Program-made: the position numbers and the translations under genes
Origin: Chrysochromulina parva
Lineage: Eukaryota > Haptophyta > Prymnesiales > Chrysochromulinaceae
Assembly (NCBI GenBank): GCA_002887195.1
Contig: PJAB01001359.1
Location: 1-15,065 of the forward strand
Direction: 5' to 3'
DNA: 15,065 nucleotides
Shown: positions 1-7,031 of the stretch, piece by piece
Layout: each line of letters starts with the position of its first letter
Position numbering within the stretch: the first letter of the stretch is position 1
The notes under the pieces: generated by a model
Seen by the model: only the letters and a program-made list of their open reading frames with translations
Database searches by the model: none
Told to the model about the DNA's origin: nothing

Positions 1-2
1 CG

Positions 3-230
3 CCGCCGCCGCCTCGGCCGCCGCCGCCTCCGCCCCCGCCGCCATCGCCGCCCCCCCCATCCCCTCCTCCCCCGTCGCCGCCGCCACCGCGGCCGCCACC
101 GCCTCAGCCGCCGCCTCCCTCACCACCTCCACCCGGGCCGCCGCCTCCCTCGCCTCCACCTCCCTCCCCCCCACCACCCTCTCCACCGCCCTTACCACCG
201 CCCTTACCTCCGCCACCGTCCCCCCCTCCC
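3..230 (+). repeat. Low-complexity CCN (proline-codon) tract
   Basis: Nearly pure C/G-rich tract of CCN codons with regularly spaced TCN codons, encoding PPPPSPPPP-type linker in the frame of the first gene. Similar tracts lie at about 591-775 and 960-1065 in the same gene. The opposite strand reads as Gly-rich open frames with no independent support. Confidence 0.9.
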
Positions 231-1913
231 GACGTGCAAATCTCCCCAGAGCTCGTCGATGCCCGATTGCCGCCCATCTTCAACATCAGCGGCAGTGCAA
301 TCTCCGAGGGAGATCTTCTGGTCTTCCTGCCCACTCGGGCGTTACGTGGCGGCCATCTCGAGAACGACGGCACGCGCGATCGCTCGAAGCCCGGCTGCCT
401 CGGTGCCCTCGTGCGCGAATTCATCTATGGAGCGCGCGTGCAGCGGTTTGCAACCAACGGCCAACTCTGGTTCGGCCCCATCCGCTTTACATACCCTGGC
501 ACGTACCAGCTGTGCCACACGAGTTTGCCGAATCCAACCTCGGATGACGACTTCCATTACATCTCCACCGTCGCCGTCACAGTCTTTTTCGAGCCGCCTC
601 CGCCGCCGCCTCCAAACCCACCGCCACCTGTGCCACCGCCGCCATCACCGCCGCCCCCATGGCGCCCACCACCGTCTCCGCCGCCGCCGCCGCTGCCGCC
701 GCCGTCGCCGCCGCCGCCGTCGCCCCCGCCTCCTTCATGGCCACCCTCGGCGCCTCCGTGCCCGCCCCCCCCGCGCGTTCGGCCTCCAGCGAGTGTCACA
801 GCGGGTGCCCTTCCGCCGCCGCATTCGTCGCCGGCCGGGCGTCGTCGCCTGAGCACCACGAGCCCCCCACCTCCCGCACCGCCTCCATCACCTACACCCG
901 GCGATGACCTAGCGGGCGACGCAAGCAGCGGTGATATGAGCAGTGACGAATTTGGCAGCGGGCTGACGCCGCCATCTCCATCGCCTCAACCCTCGCCGCC
1001 ACGACCGCCGCCAGCACCGCCATTCCCGCCGCCAGCACCGCCATTCCCGCCGCTTGCGCCGCCTGCAGAGTATTTCCTCACGATGAGGACAGTCTCGGTG
1101 AGGCTCACGATCAATGGCGATACGGCAGAGGGCGCTCGGGGTTCCGTGGCTGCCCCCTTCACCTTCTACGACCCGCGAGCCTTTGGCGTCGCGCGCGTGC
1201 ATCCTGCGGGTGGTCCGTCCGGTGGTGCTACCCTTGTCACAATCACATTGATCGATGAAGCGCTGCTCGTCGATCTGGGCGGCAGCGAAGGCGGAGTGCG
1301 CTGCCGCTTCGGATCGACGGATGCGGGATGGGAGGCCATCGTGCGTGGCGAATTGTCCGACTGCCGAGGCCAGCGGCGCTGCGGCGGCGGACGTGGAGCG
1401 ATCCAGTGCCGTGCGCCACCCTACACGGGAGCCGTGGACACCGCCTCCGCCACAGTCTCGGTGTCGCTCAGCATCTCCGTCAACGGTGGCCAGCACTACG
1501 CAGAGGCGCTCCCGCACTACTACTACCGCTATTATGTCGGCACGGCATGGCTCATCGACGGCCTGGAGCCGACGTACGGCTCGGTCGCAGGGAATACCTC
1601 GGTGCTCGTGCGTGCGGCGCATCGGCTTGAGGACTTGGGCGATGTTCGATGCCGCTTTGGCGCGCTCAACACTGCTGTGGACGGCACAGTGGATTCCGAG
1701 GCGGGCGGCGTGCGCTGCATCTCGCCAGCGCATTGGGCAGCCGAGCAGCTCGCCTCAGAGGTGGCAGTGCCGCTCGAGGTCACTCTCAACGGCCAGGACT
1801 TTCTCAGCCTCCCCCCTGCTGCCGAACACCTCCGCCGCTTCGTGTACCGACGAGACGCCGAGAGGGCCGCGCGCGAGTGTCGTGCCTCCACCGAAGGCTC
1901 GTGCCGTGGCTAA
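3..1913 (+). CDS. Proline-rich, IPT/TIG-repeat surface protein (5' partial)
   Basis: The frame is open from the left edge to a TAA at 1911-1913, giving 636 codons; no start codon is in the window. Order seen: a PPPPSPPPP-type linker (residues about 1-76); a globular domain (about 77-196) with the motif GTYQLCHTS; a second Pro-rich linker (to about 260); a short RRLSTT-containing spacer with an acidic DDLAGDASSGD stretch; a third Pro-rich linker ending near nt 1065; then two IPT/TIG-like repeats. Repeat one (about nt 1180-1545) has VHPAGGPSGGATLVTIT, RCRFG and SVNGG; repeat two (about 1560-1850) has EPTYGSVAGNTSVLV, RCRFG, RCISP and TLNGQDF. A C-terminal half of an earlier repeat seems to precede them. 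The linkers resemble those of pherophorins and other algal extracellular-matrix proteins, so the protein is probably secreted or at the cell surface. The GTG at 234 is internal, not a start. No intron is needed to read it. The ligand is unknown. Confidence 0.8.
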   Translation, partial: PPPPRPPPPPPPPPSPPPPSPPPPSPPPPRPPPPQPPPPSPPPPGPPPPSPPPPSPPPPSPPPLPPPLPPPPSPPPDVQISPELVDARLPPIFNISGSAISEGDLLVFLPTRALRGGHLENDGTRDRSKPGCLGALVREFIYGARVQRFATNGQLWFGPIRFTYPGTYQLCHTSLPNPTSDDDFHYISTVAVTVFFEPPPPPPPNPPPPVPPPPSPPPPWRPPPSPPPPPLPPPSPPPPSPPPPSWPPSAPPCPPPPRVRPPASVTAGALPPPHSSPAGRRRLSTTSPPPPAPPPSPTPGDDLAGDASSGDMSSDEFGSGLTPPSPSPQPSPPRPPPAPPFPPPAPPFPPLAPPAEYFLTMRTVSVRLTINGDTAEGARGSVAAPFTFYDPRAFGVARVHPAGGPSGGATLVTITLIDEALLVDLGGSEGGVRCRFGSTDAGWEAIVRGELSDCRGQRRCGGGRGAIQCRAPPYTGAVDTASATVSVSLSISVNGGQHYAEALPHYYYRYYVGTAWLIDGLEPTYGSVAGNTSVLVRAAHRLEDLGDVRCRFGALNTAVDGTVDSEAGGVRCISPAHWAAEQLASEVAVPLEVTLNGQDFLSLPPAAEHLRRFVYRRDAERAARECRASTEGSCRG

Positions 1914-2389
1914 ACCCACATATCACATTATCGTAGTTCTTAGTCTTCATAAACGTTCACCTTGCAACGCGCAAGTTTAAGGCCAACACCGTGTGGCCCC
2001 CGGTCGCCCGGTTGCACACGACCCATCATAGTCGGTCTCTCACTTGCCGTGACTGTGCGCGGGTTGCGTCTTGCGCGTCGCGAGCATGGTCGCGAGTGGC
2101 AGTGGGGAGGGGTTGCGGGGGCTCCCGGCGGGGGGGGACCTTACTCGCCGTCCAGCACGCGTCGAGTGCACTCGCGCGCCCTCTGTCTTAATTAATACGT
2201 GTAATCTGTATACGCTCAGTTGCGTGTTCCTTGAGATGTATGCTCTGCGGCTCCGTGGCTGCCCCTTGAGCCTACAGTGCTCTGCTCCTTGATTGTAATG
2301 CGATGTGTAGCTCTCACCTGCTTCTTGTGCTTTTGATCCACCTTGTGCTGCGCTGCCCAAGGCCACACGCGCCGCGGGTCCCGCAACTC
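1914..2389. other. Convergent intergenic region
   Basis: This 476 bp stretch separates the 3' ends of the plus-strand TIG gene and the minus-strand ligase-like gene, so it should hold both 3' untranslated regions. I see no credible gene. TGTAA, the green-algal type polyadenylation motif, occurs on the plus strand at 2200-2204 and 2294-2298, but whether this organism uses it is unknown. A poly-G run lies near 2131-2138. Confidence 0.5.
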
Positions 2390-4269
2390 TCACCCCTCCA
2401 TATCAGCCATGAGTGCCTGTACGCCTCTCACCGACGCCCCCGACTGCCGGTGCAGTGCGTGCGCAAAACGGCCCGCGACCTTGAGGCTGCGATGAAAGCG
2501 CTCCAGCTCAGCGACCGGCTCTTCGCACGGGCGCGCCAACACGCACTGGAAACCACCCTGGCGCTCGCCCACAGAAGCTGACGCCTGCTCAGGAGGACGC
2601 GCGCGAAGGGCAGCAGCCGCACCACCGCTCGGATCGCCAGAGTAGAGACGCGTCTGTGTGATGGCGAGCACGTCGGCGAGCAGTGCATCGGCCGCCGCCT
2701 GAAGTCGGCCGCCATGGAGCGACAGGTCGGGGCCCGAATTGACCTAAGGGTAAGGGTAAGGGTTAGGGTTAGGGTTAGGGTTCGGGTTAGGGTTAGGGTA
2801 AGCGACAGGTCAGGGCCCGAATTGACCTCAAGTAGCCAGCCACGCCCCTGAGGGTCCACCGCCACGTCGAAGCCGAACAACTCGAAGCAATGAGGCAGTG
2901 GGAAGAAGGCGGCGCTGCTACGGCGAAAGGGAGTGAAAGCATCTGCCGCAATCGAGCGACACTGCTCGAGCAACGAGGCGGCGAAGGCCGGCTCGAACGC
3001 CTCTGCTAGTGTTCGGGTATGGAGCCGCTCGTCATACGCAGCCCCGTGCTCCTGCTGTGCGTGGTTAGTGAGGTGTGCAAGCAGGCTGGTTTCCCGGCAG
3101 ACTCTGTCGAGCTCAGGCGAGTCACCACCACAAAGCCCATCGACGTCCCTGTGCCCAACTTGCCCCGACGGGCTGTGACGCGGCGGAACGACGATCGAAG
3201 CGGTGGGAGGGCTCCAGGGCTCTGAGGCCAAGAGGACGAGCGGTGCGTCGTGCACCCAGACGCTCAGCGCACCGAGCGCGAGCACATGCAGCCGCAGGTG
3301 GAACTTGAGGGAGCCTCGCGCGCCACGATGCTCGCCCTCGGGACTGGCCGAGGGATCACGCATGGCGAGCGGCGTCAGCGTGCTCGGCAGCAGCAGAGGA
3401 GGCACGTAGTGTTGCAACAGCCAGTCGCGATGACGAGGGTACAATGCAAGCGCTCGCCGCAGGCCGGCCTCGTCTCCACTACAGAGCACCGCGATGCCCT
3501 CGCCGCGGTTGGCGCGGCTCGGCTTAAGCATCCAGAGCGACGCATCATCGGTCGGCCCACCTGATGAGGGGGGCATGATGAGGGGGGTATGATGAGGGAG
3601 GTATGATGAGGGAAGCAATCGGTGGCCACCCGCATGCAATCGGTAGCCATCAGGGGCTCTTCACTTCGACAGCCCAGCCTCGGGCGCACCTGTAGCGCAC
3701 ACCCTGCACCAGCCCGCAGCGAACTCCGTGATGTCCTCGGCATCCTCGATGTCGGCCACGATGGTCACCGGCCAGCGCGACGCAACCTTGTGCTTGCGCA
3801 TGTGGTGCAGCAGGTCCGCTTTGCGCACCAAGCCTGTCTTCAGGTACTGCGCTGAAGCTGTCGTCTTGGCGGCTAGCACCTCGTCCCACGCCACGGAGCC
3901 AAAGTCGCACCACCACAACGTGGCAGTCGCAGCAGCCGAGTCCGTCGCTGACAGAACATGCCATCCAGACGTAATCAGAGCGCGCGTGACTGCCGCAGCG
4001 GTGTAAGGCACGCTGAGGCTTACGACGGCGGTCGGCGGTCGTTTCGGCGGTGGCGGTGGCGGTGGCGGTGGCAGCGACAGAACGCAATGGAGCCGGCTGC
4101 TCAGCACCGCGGGGAACTCTGCCTCGGCGGCGGCAAGCTTGGCAACATGCAACGTGGATTGCGGCAGCAGGGCGTGGACCACCTCGCCGGTCGCCACGGG
4201 ATGTACTTCGTCTTCACCGTGGCAGTGTATGGGCATGTGGGTTGGCGTCCCTCTGCCTGTGTTGCTCAT
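2390..4269 (-). CDS. Tubulin-tyrosine-ligase-family ATP-grasp ligase, three exons
   Basis: Model: exons 4269-3690, 3560-2827 and 2743-2390, with introns 3689-3561 (129 nt) and 2826-2744 (83 nt), both GT-AG; 555 aa. TTL-family enzymes use ATP to join an amino acid (Tyr, Glu or Gly) to tubulin or other proteins. Exon 1 has a Pro run (about 67-79) and the N-terminal TTL signature WWCDFGSVAWDEVL through KTGLVRKADLLHH (about 119-156). Exon 2 has the nucleotide-binding WMLKPSRANRGEG (203-215), a FHLRLHVL strand, HLTNHAQQE, and the metal-binding ELFGFDV and LLEVN at its end. Exon 3 continues VNSGPDLSLHGGRL and an alpha-helical tail. Without splicing, both introns break the frame. The start is uncertain: in-frame ATGs lie at 4389, 4269 and 4236, and 4269 leaves room for a promoter after the upstream gene ends at 4438. 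Substrate cannot be told from sequence. Family call is strong; exact ends less so. Confidence 0.85.
2718..2745. repeat. 28-nt direct repeat, copy 1
   Basis: Identical to 2801-2828 except one base (2729 G versus 2812 A); the offset is 83 nt. The pair flanks the telomeric array directly. In the sense direction this copy begins the last exon of the ligase-like gene, apart from its first two bases, which lie in the intron. Confidence 0.95.
2744..2826 (-). other. 83-nt intron made of telomeric repeat plus duplicated exon
   Basis: Sense-strand intron from GTCAAT (donor at 2826) to CCCTTAG (acceptor at 2744), phase 0, between GAG and GTC of the LLE|VN motif. The first part is a copy of the start of the next exon; the rest is CCCTAA-type repeat, which provides CTAAC branch-point-like motifs and a pyrimidine-rich 3' end. 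Removing 83 nt restores the frame and the conserved TTL sequence. Because the intron equals one period of a direct duplication, frame restoration follows automatically and is not independent proof of splicing. Confidence 0.8.
2746..2800 (+). repeat. Interstitial telomeric-type repeat (TTAGGG)n
   Basis: About nine hexamers on the plus strand: TAAGGG variants first, then mostly TTAGGG with one TTCGGG. It sits inside the ligase-like gene, not at a chromosome end. TTAGGG differs from the TTTAGGG of most land plants and the TTTTAGGG of Chlamydomonas. Confidence 0.95.
2801..2828. repeat. 28-nt direct repeat, copy 2
   Basis: Partner of 2718-2745. In the sense direction it spans the exon 2 end (AG) and the first 26 nt of the intron, so its coding-like sequence is expected to be spliced out. 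Confidence 0.95.
3561..3689 (-). other. 129-nt intron with two short tandem repeats
   Basis: Donor CAG|GTGCGC at 3689 and acceptor CCTCATCAG|GT at 3561, phase 1; the join gives GGPTDDASLWMLKP in frame. Inside lie about four copies of a GATGAGGG-based unit (plus strand, about 3562-3614) and two copies of a GCAATCGGT-containing unit (about 3616-3652), related to the GCAATCAGTG decamers in the neighbouring gene's introns. No long exon duplication is evident, though both the intron and the following exon begin with GTG(G/C)G. Confidence 0.75.
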
Positions 4270-4437
4270 CCCCAGGACGAGGAACTCGAAGGTTGGTGTG
4301 AAAAAGACAAAAAGAACGGTGCTCCAAATTAGGCAAGAGGCGCTCAATTCGAGCGTGTGTCCGTGAGGTGATGAGCGTGACCGAATCATCGCTCGATCGG
4401 GCGCTTGACGGTGCAGGGTGCAGACCGACGGCGCCGT

Positions 4438-6706
4438 CTACTTGACGCCGCTCGTGGCGGAGCTGTCCCACAGAGCCGGCTTGGGCTGCTTGGTTGGGCT
4501 CCTCGCTGGATCTCCCGATCTCAGATCTGAGCTGCTCTCCTGAGTTGGGCCGGAGCCGTCCTCGGACTTTTTGAGCTCCTTCAAAATGGCGGCTGCTTTC
4601 GATTGTTGGACTTCCTTGGAGCTCTTTCCGGGGCCTCGTTGTTTGAGCCGTGATCTCATCACGGAGCCACCAACTGAGTGTCAGGTCGATGTGGGAAATC
4701 AAGGGGACGACGTGAGAAGCACAGGTGGTCGATGTGGGAGATCAAGGGGACGACGTGAGAAGCACAGGTGGCGGCGGCGGCGCGTAGGGCGGCGACCGTC
4801 CGAAGGCGGCTGGGCGGTGCGGGTGCGGCGGCGGCGCATACTCATGGTAAGAGTGTGAATCTTGGACAATTCTTCGGCCGTATGCGGCTTCGTGTACTCT
4901 CCACCGTGCTGCAGGTCGAGGGAGAGCGAGAACAGATTGGACCGCTGCCACGCCATCACGAGCTCTTTGGTCGAATTCACAGTGAAATAGTTCTCTTCGA
5001 GGCAGAGGATCCTCAGCCTGCGTGGCAATCAGTGGCAATCAGTGGCAATCAGTGGCAATCAATGGCAATCATAGGTTCGAGGCAGAGGATCCTCAACCCT
5101 TGATCCGGCTCTCGGCAGTTCGTGTCGAGCGCCGCGGCGAGCGCGGCACACCCAGCGGACTGGACGCTGACATCCCGGAGCTGCAGCTTCGTGAGCGTCT
5201 TGTTCAAGTACAGGCTCTGAGCGAGGGCCGAGACGCCGAGATCGCCCAGTGCGTTGTGCTGCAGCCGCAGACAGCGCAGCGGACAGCCGTCGAGCGCGAG
5301 CGCTATCGCGAGCGCGTCGGCGCCCTTGGACGTGATCTCATTGAGCTCGAGGCCGAGATTCTGCAGGAAGCAGGTGCGCGATTTCGGATCTCGGGCATCC
5401 TCCTTGTAATCGAGCGCCAGGGACAGCTGCGCTACCCCTTGGTCGCCTACGGAGTTCGCAAACAGCCAGAGGGACTGAAGTGGCTTACAGCGCCCGACGC
5501 CCATCGCGAGGTGGCGACAGCCGATCGAGGTGATATTGCACTCTTGCAGGCCGAGTGTGAGCAGAGAATGAGTGCGCGGCAGCGCGCGCCCTAGCAGCGC
5601 GGCGCCCGCGTCGCCGATCGGGCAGCAGCCGAGGGAGAGTGTCTGAAGCGTGAGTGACTTCCGGATCAGCTCACCCAGGTAGGCCGCACTCCGCGGCCCC
5701 AACGAGTTGTGCTGATGAAGGACGCAATCAGACGGTCATCAGTGGTCATCAGTGGCAATCAGAGGCAGCACTCCGAGGTCCCAACGAGTTGTGCTGAGCA
5801 GCGACAGGTGGGCATCCAGCGACCACCCATCAGCTGCTGATGAAGGACGCAATCAGACGGTCATCAGTGGTCATCAGTGGCAATCAGTGGGCATCCAGCG
5901 ACCACCCATCAGCGGTCATCCGGAACACACGGTGGCACTCAGTGGCCATCGGCGGTCATCCGGAGCACACGGTGGCACTCAGTGGCCATCGAAATGGCAC
6001 TCACCTGCAGCGACAGGTGTTTGCACCCCTTGCCCTGTTCCTCACATTCCAGTGAAAGGGAAGCGGCCTCCCAAAGGAGAGCTTTCTGCTGCATGGTGTG
6101 GCGTCTAAGGGCGGTTCTCAGCAGGGCCTTGGCGCGGCTGGGCCTTTTGCGATGGCGCGGGGCTCTTTTCTTGGCTTCATAGGCGCGCTGCGAGCGCGGC
6201 GTGAACCGGTACGATGGCAGCTGGTAGTTGTCGTCCATTTGCTCGCTGAGAGAACGCTTATGGTCTTCCGCCCATAAAGCATACAGTTCATCGGGCCACA
6301 CGACGCAGCTCGCGCGCTCCCACTCCGCCTCCTCACGGGCATCCTGTTCTGTTGCTTCGAGGGCGAAGGGGTTGTGGTTGTTCAACTCCGCCAATGTAGG
6401 GGCCTCACGCGAGCGTTCGAAGATCGATTGCGCTTTGAGAGCGGCCTCCGAGCGCCGCTTGGCCACAAGGTCGCCCTCGGCAATCATGCGCACAAGCACC
6501 TTGATTTCATTGTCGCCGAGCCGACTGTCCTCGTACCCTTCGAGATCGACGATCTCATTGCTGTTGTCGACTTGGCCCTTCATGCGCAAGAGCACCAGAT
6601 CAGGCACGGCGTCAAAGTTAGCCTGGCCCTTGGCGTCGTGGTTGCGGTGCGAGCTACCGCCGCCGCTCTGCTGACTGCGCGATCGAGCCGATGGCTGCGG
6701 CTCCAT
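4438..6706 (-). CDS. Leucine-rich-repeat (ribonuclease-inhibitor type) protein, four exons
   Basis: Model: exons 6706-6005, 5711-5098, 5017-4842 and 4673-4438, all GT-AG, 575 aa. Exon 1 starts at the first ATG in the open frame (MEPQPSARSRSQQ) and encodes a charged, helical, non-repeat region ending CKHLSLQ. Exon 2 continues HNSLGPRSAAYLGEL, completing the first LRR across the splice. About eight LRRs of 28 residues or so follow (SLGCCPIGDAGAALL, GLELNEITSKGADAL, RLQHNALGDLGVSAL and others), the RI/NOD-type pattern. Exon 3 starts in the LRILCLEENYF repeat; exon 4 is a Lys/Ser-rich tail (KSSKEVQQSKAAAILKELKK). LRR proteins of this kind act as protein-binding scaffolds; partner and location are unknown. 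The last junction is the least certain: unspliced, the protein would end at 4699 after an Arg-rich tail. The frame is open to 6889 upstream without an ATG. The gene lies 168 bp before the ligase-like gene on the same strand. Confidence 0.8.
4674..4841 (-). other. 168-nt putative intron with a 43-nt tandem duplication
   Basis: Donor GA|GTATGC at 4841, acceptor CTGACACTCAG at 4674 with a CTGAC branch-like motif, phase 1. It holds two adjacent 43-nt copies (4685-4727 and 4728-4770) differing by one base. Splicing joins HTLTM to IGGSVMRSRL in frame. The alternative is no splicing, with a stop at 4699-4701. Confidence 0.55.
5018..5097 (-). other. 80-nt intron made of decamer satellite plus duplicated exon
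   Basis: Donor AAGG|GTTGAGG at 5097, acceptor CCACGCAG at 5018, phase 2; the join reads QGLRILCLEENYF, a correct LRR. The intron opens with a copy of the next exon's first bases (about 23 nt, one mismatch), then five decamers, then the acceptor. The sense repeat supplies CTGAT, which fits the YTNAY branch-point pattern. Confidence 0.85.
5021..5070 (+). repeat. Decamer satellite, five units of AGTGGCAATC
   Basis: Five 10-nt units in tandem (first CGTGGCAATC, last AATGGCAATC), entirely inside the LRR-gene intron. Direct exon copies flank it at 4996-5018 and 5076-5098 (offset 80, one mismatch). Confidence 0.95.
5682..5797. repeat. 34-nt direct repeat flanking satellite (5682-5715, 5764-5797)
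   Basis: Two 34-nt copies, three mismatches, offset 82 nt. The left copy is the start of LRR exon 2 plus its acceptor; the right copy lies inside the intron. The filler between them contains TCATCAGTGG units. Confidence 0.9.
5710..5887. repeat. 53-nt exact repeat (5710-5762 and 5835-5887)
   Basis: Two identical 53-nt blocks 125 nt apart, both containing GGTCATCAGT units, showing a second round of duplication inside the LRR-gene intron. The block starting GTGGGCATCC is also present twice (5808 and 5887). Confidence 0.9.
5712..6004 (-). other. 293-nt intron of nested duplications and satellite
   Basis: Donor CTGCAG|GTGAGT at 6004 is a textbook consensus; acceptor CTTCATCAG at 5712, phase 0. 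Inside lie a second copy of the exon-exon junction region (about 5764-5810), two copies of a 53-nt block, two copies of a block starting GTGGGCATCC, and a 39-nt unit in tandem (about 5913-5990). A second possible acceptor, CTGCTCAG, ends at 5795 and is followed by a copy of the same exon start. Confidence 0.8.
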
Positions 6707-7031
6707 GTCGTTGAACAGCCACGATGTTGGAGTCGGCCATTGGACTGAAGTCGCCTCTTGAGTCTGGCTCTCAGCCAAAGTGGGCCTCGTGCGGAATTCG
6801 CCTCTCTGAAACTGAGTTTTGGCGAAGGCGCCGCGCGCCGCCAAACCCACCTCACGCCACAGTAATATACGGCCCAAACCACAGTCCAACTCAAGTCAAG
6901 TCACCTCTTCCGCAGCGGCCTTGGTTTGCGCAATATAAAAAAAGAACACGATGCACGTGGGGCCCAATTGTCGGGGCCGCGGCGTGAGTCTCCCTCCTGG
7001 GCTCCCTCTGCTCGGGCCTATTTCGCTCCTC
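6707..7031. other. Intergenic region between two minus-strand genes
   Basis: This 325 bp stretch should carry the 3' end of the GGCT-like gene and the promoter of the LRR gene. A/T-rich elements that could serve as a core promoter on the minus strand lie near 6871 (TATATTAC) and 6934 (TATATTGC). The LRR frame stays open through 6889 without ATG, so an upstream exon cannot be excluded. No other gene seen. Confidence 0.4.

Noticed and set aside
557..859. Gly-rich minus-strand frame (and similar ones at 104-424 and 14731-14997)
   Set aside because: These are reverse readings of the proline-codon tracts.
909..1733. 274-residue minus-strand open frame
   Set aside because: It is antisense to the TIG repeats, is rich in Arg and Ala from GC-rich codons, and shows no domain; the plus-strand frame has clear family features.
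2746..2800. Telomere end or chromosome-fusion point
   Set aside because: The same gene continues on both sides and the array is flanked by short direct copies of its own exon, so it is a small insertion and not a chromosome end or fusion.
2390..4269. Ligase-like gene as a pseudogene broken by insertions
   Set aside because: Both frame breaks disappear with GT-AG introns and the motifs on both sides stay intact, so a working spliced gene is the simpler reading, though not proven.
5021..5990. CRISPR-like array
   Set aside because: The units are 10-40 nt tandem satellites without unique spacers and lie inside introns of a eukaryotic gene.
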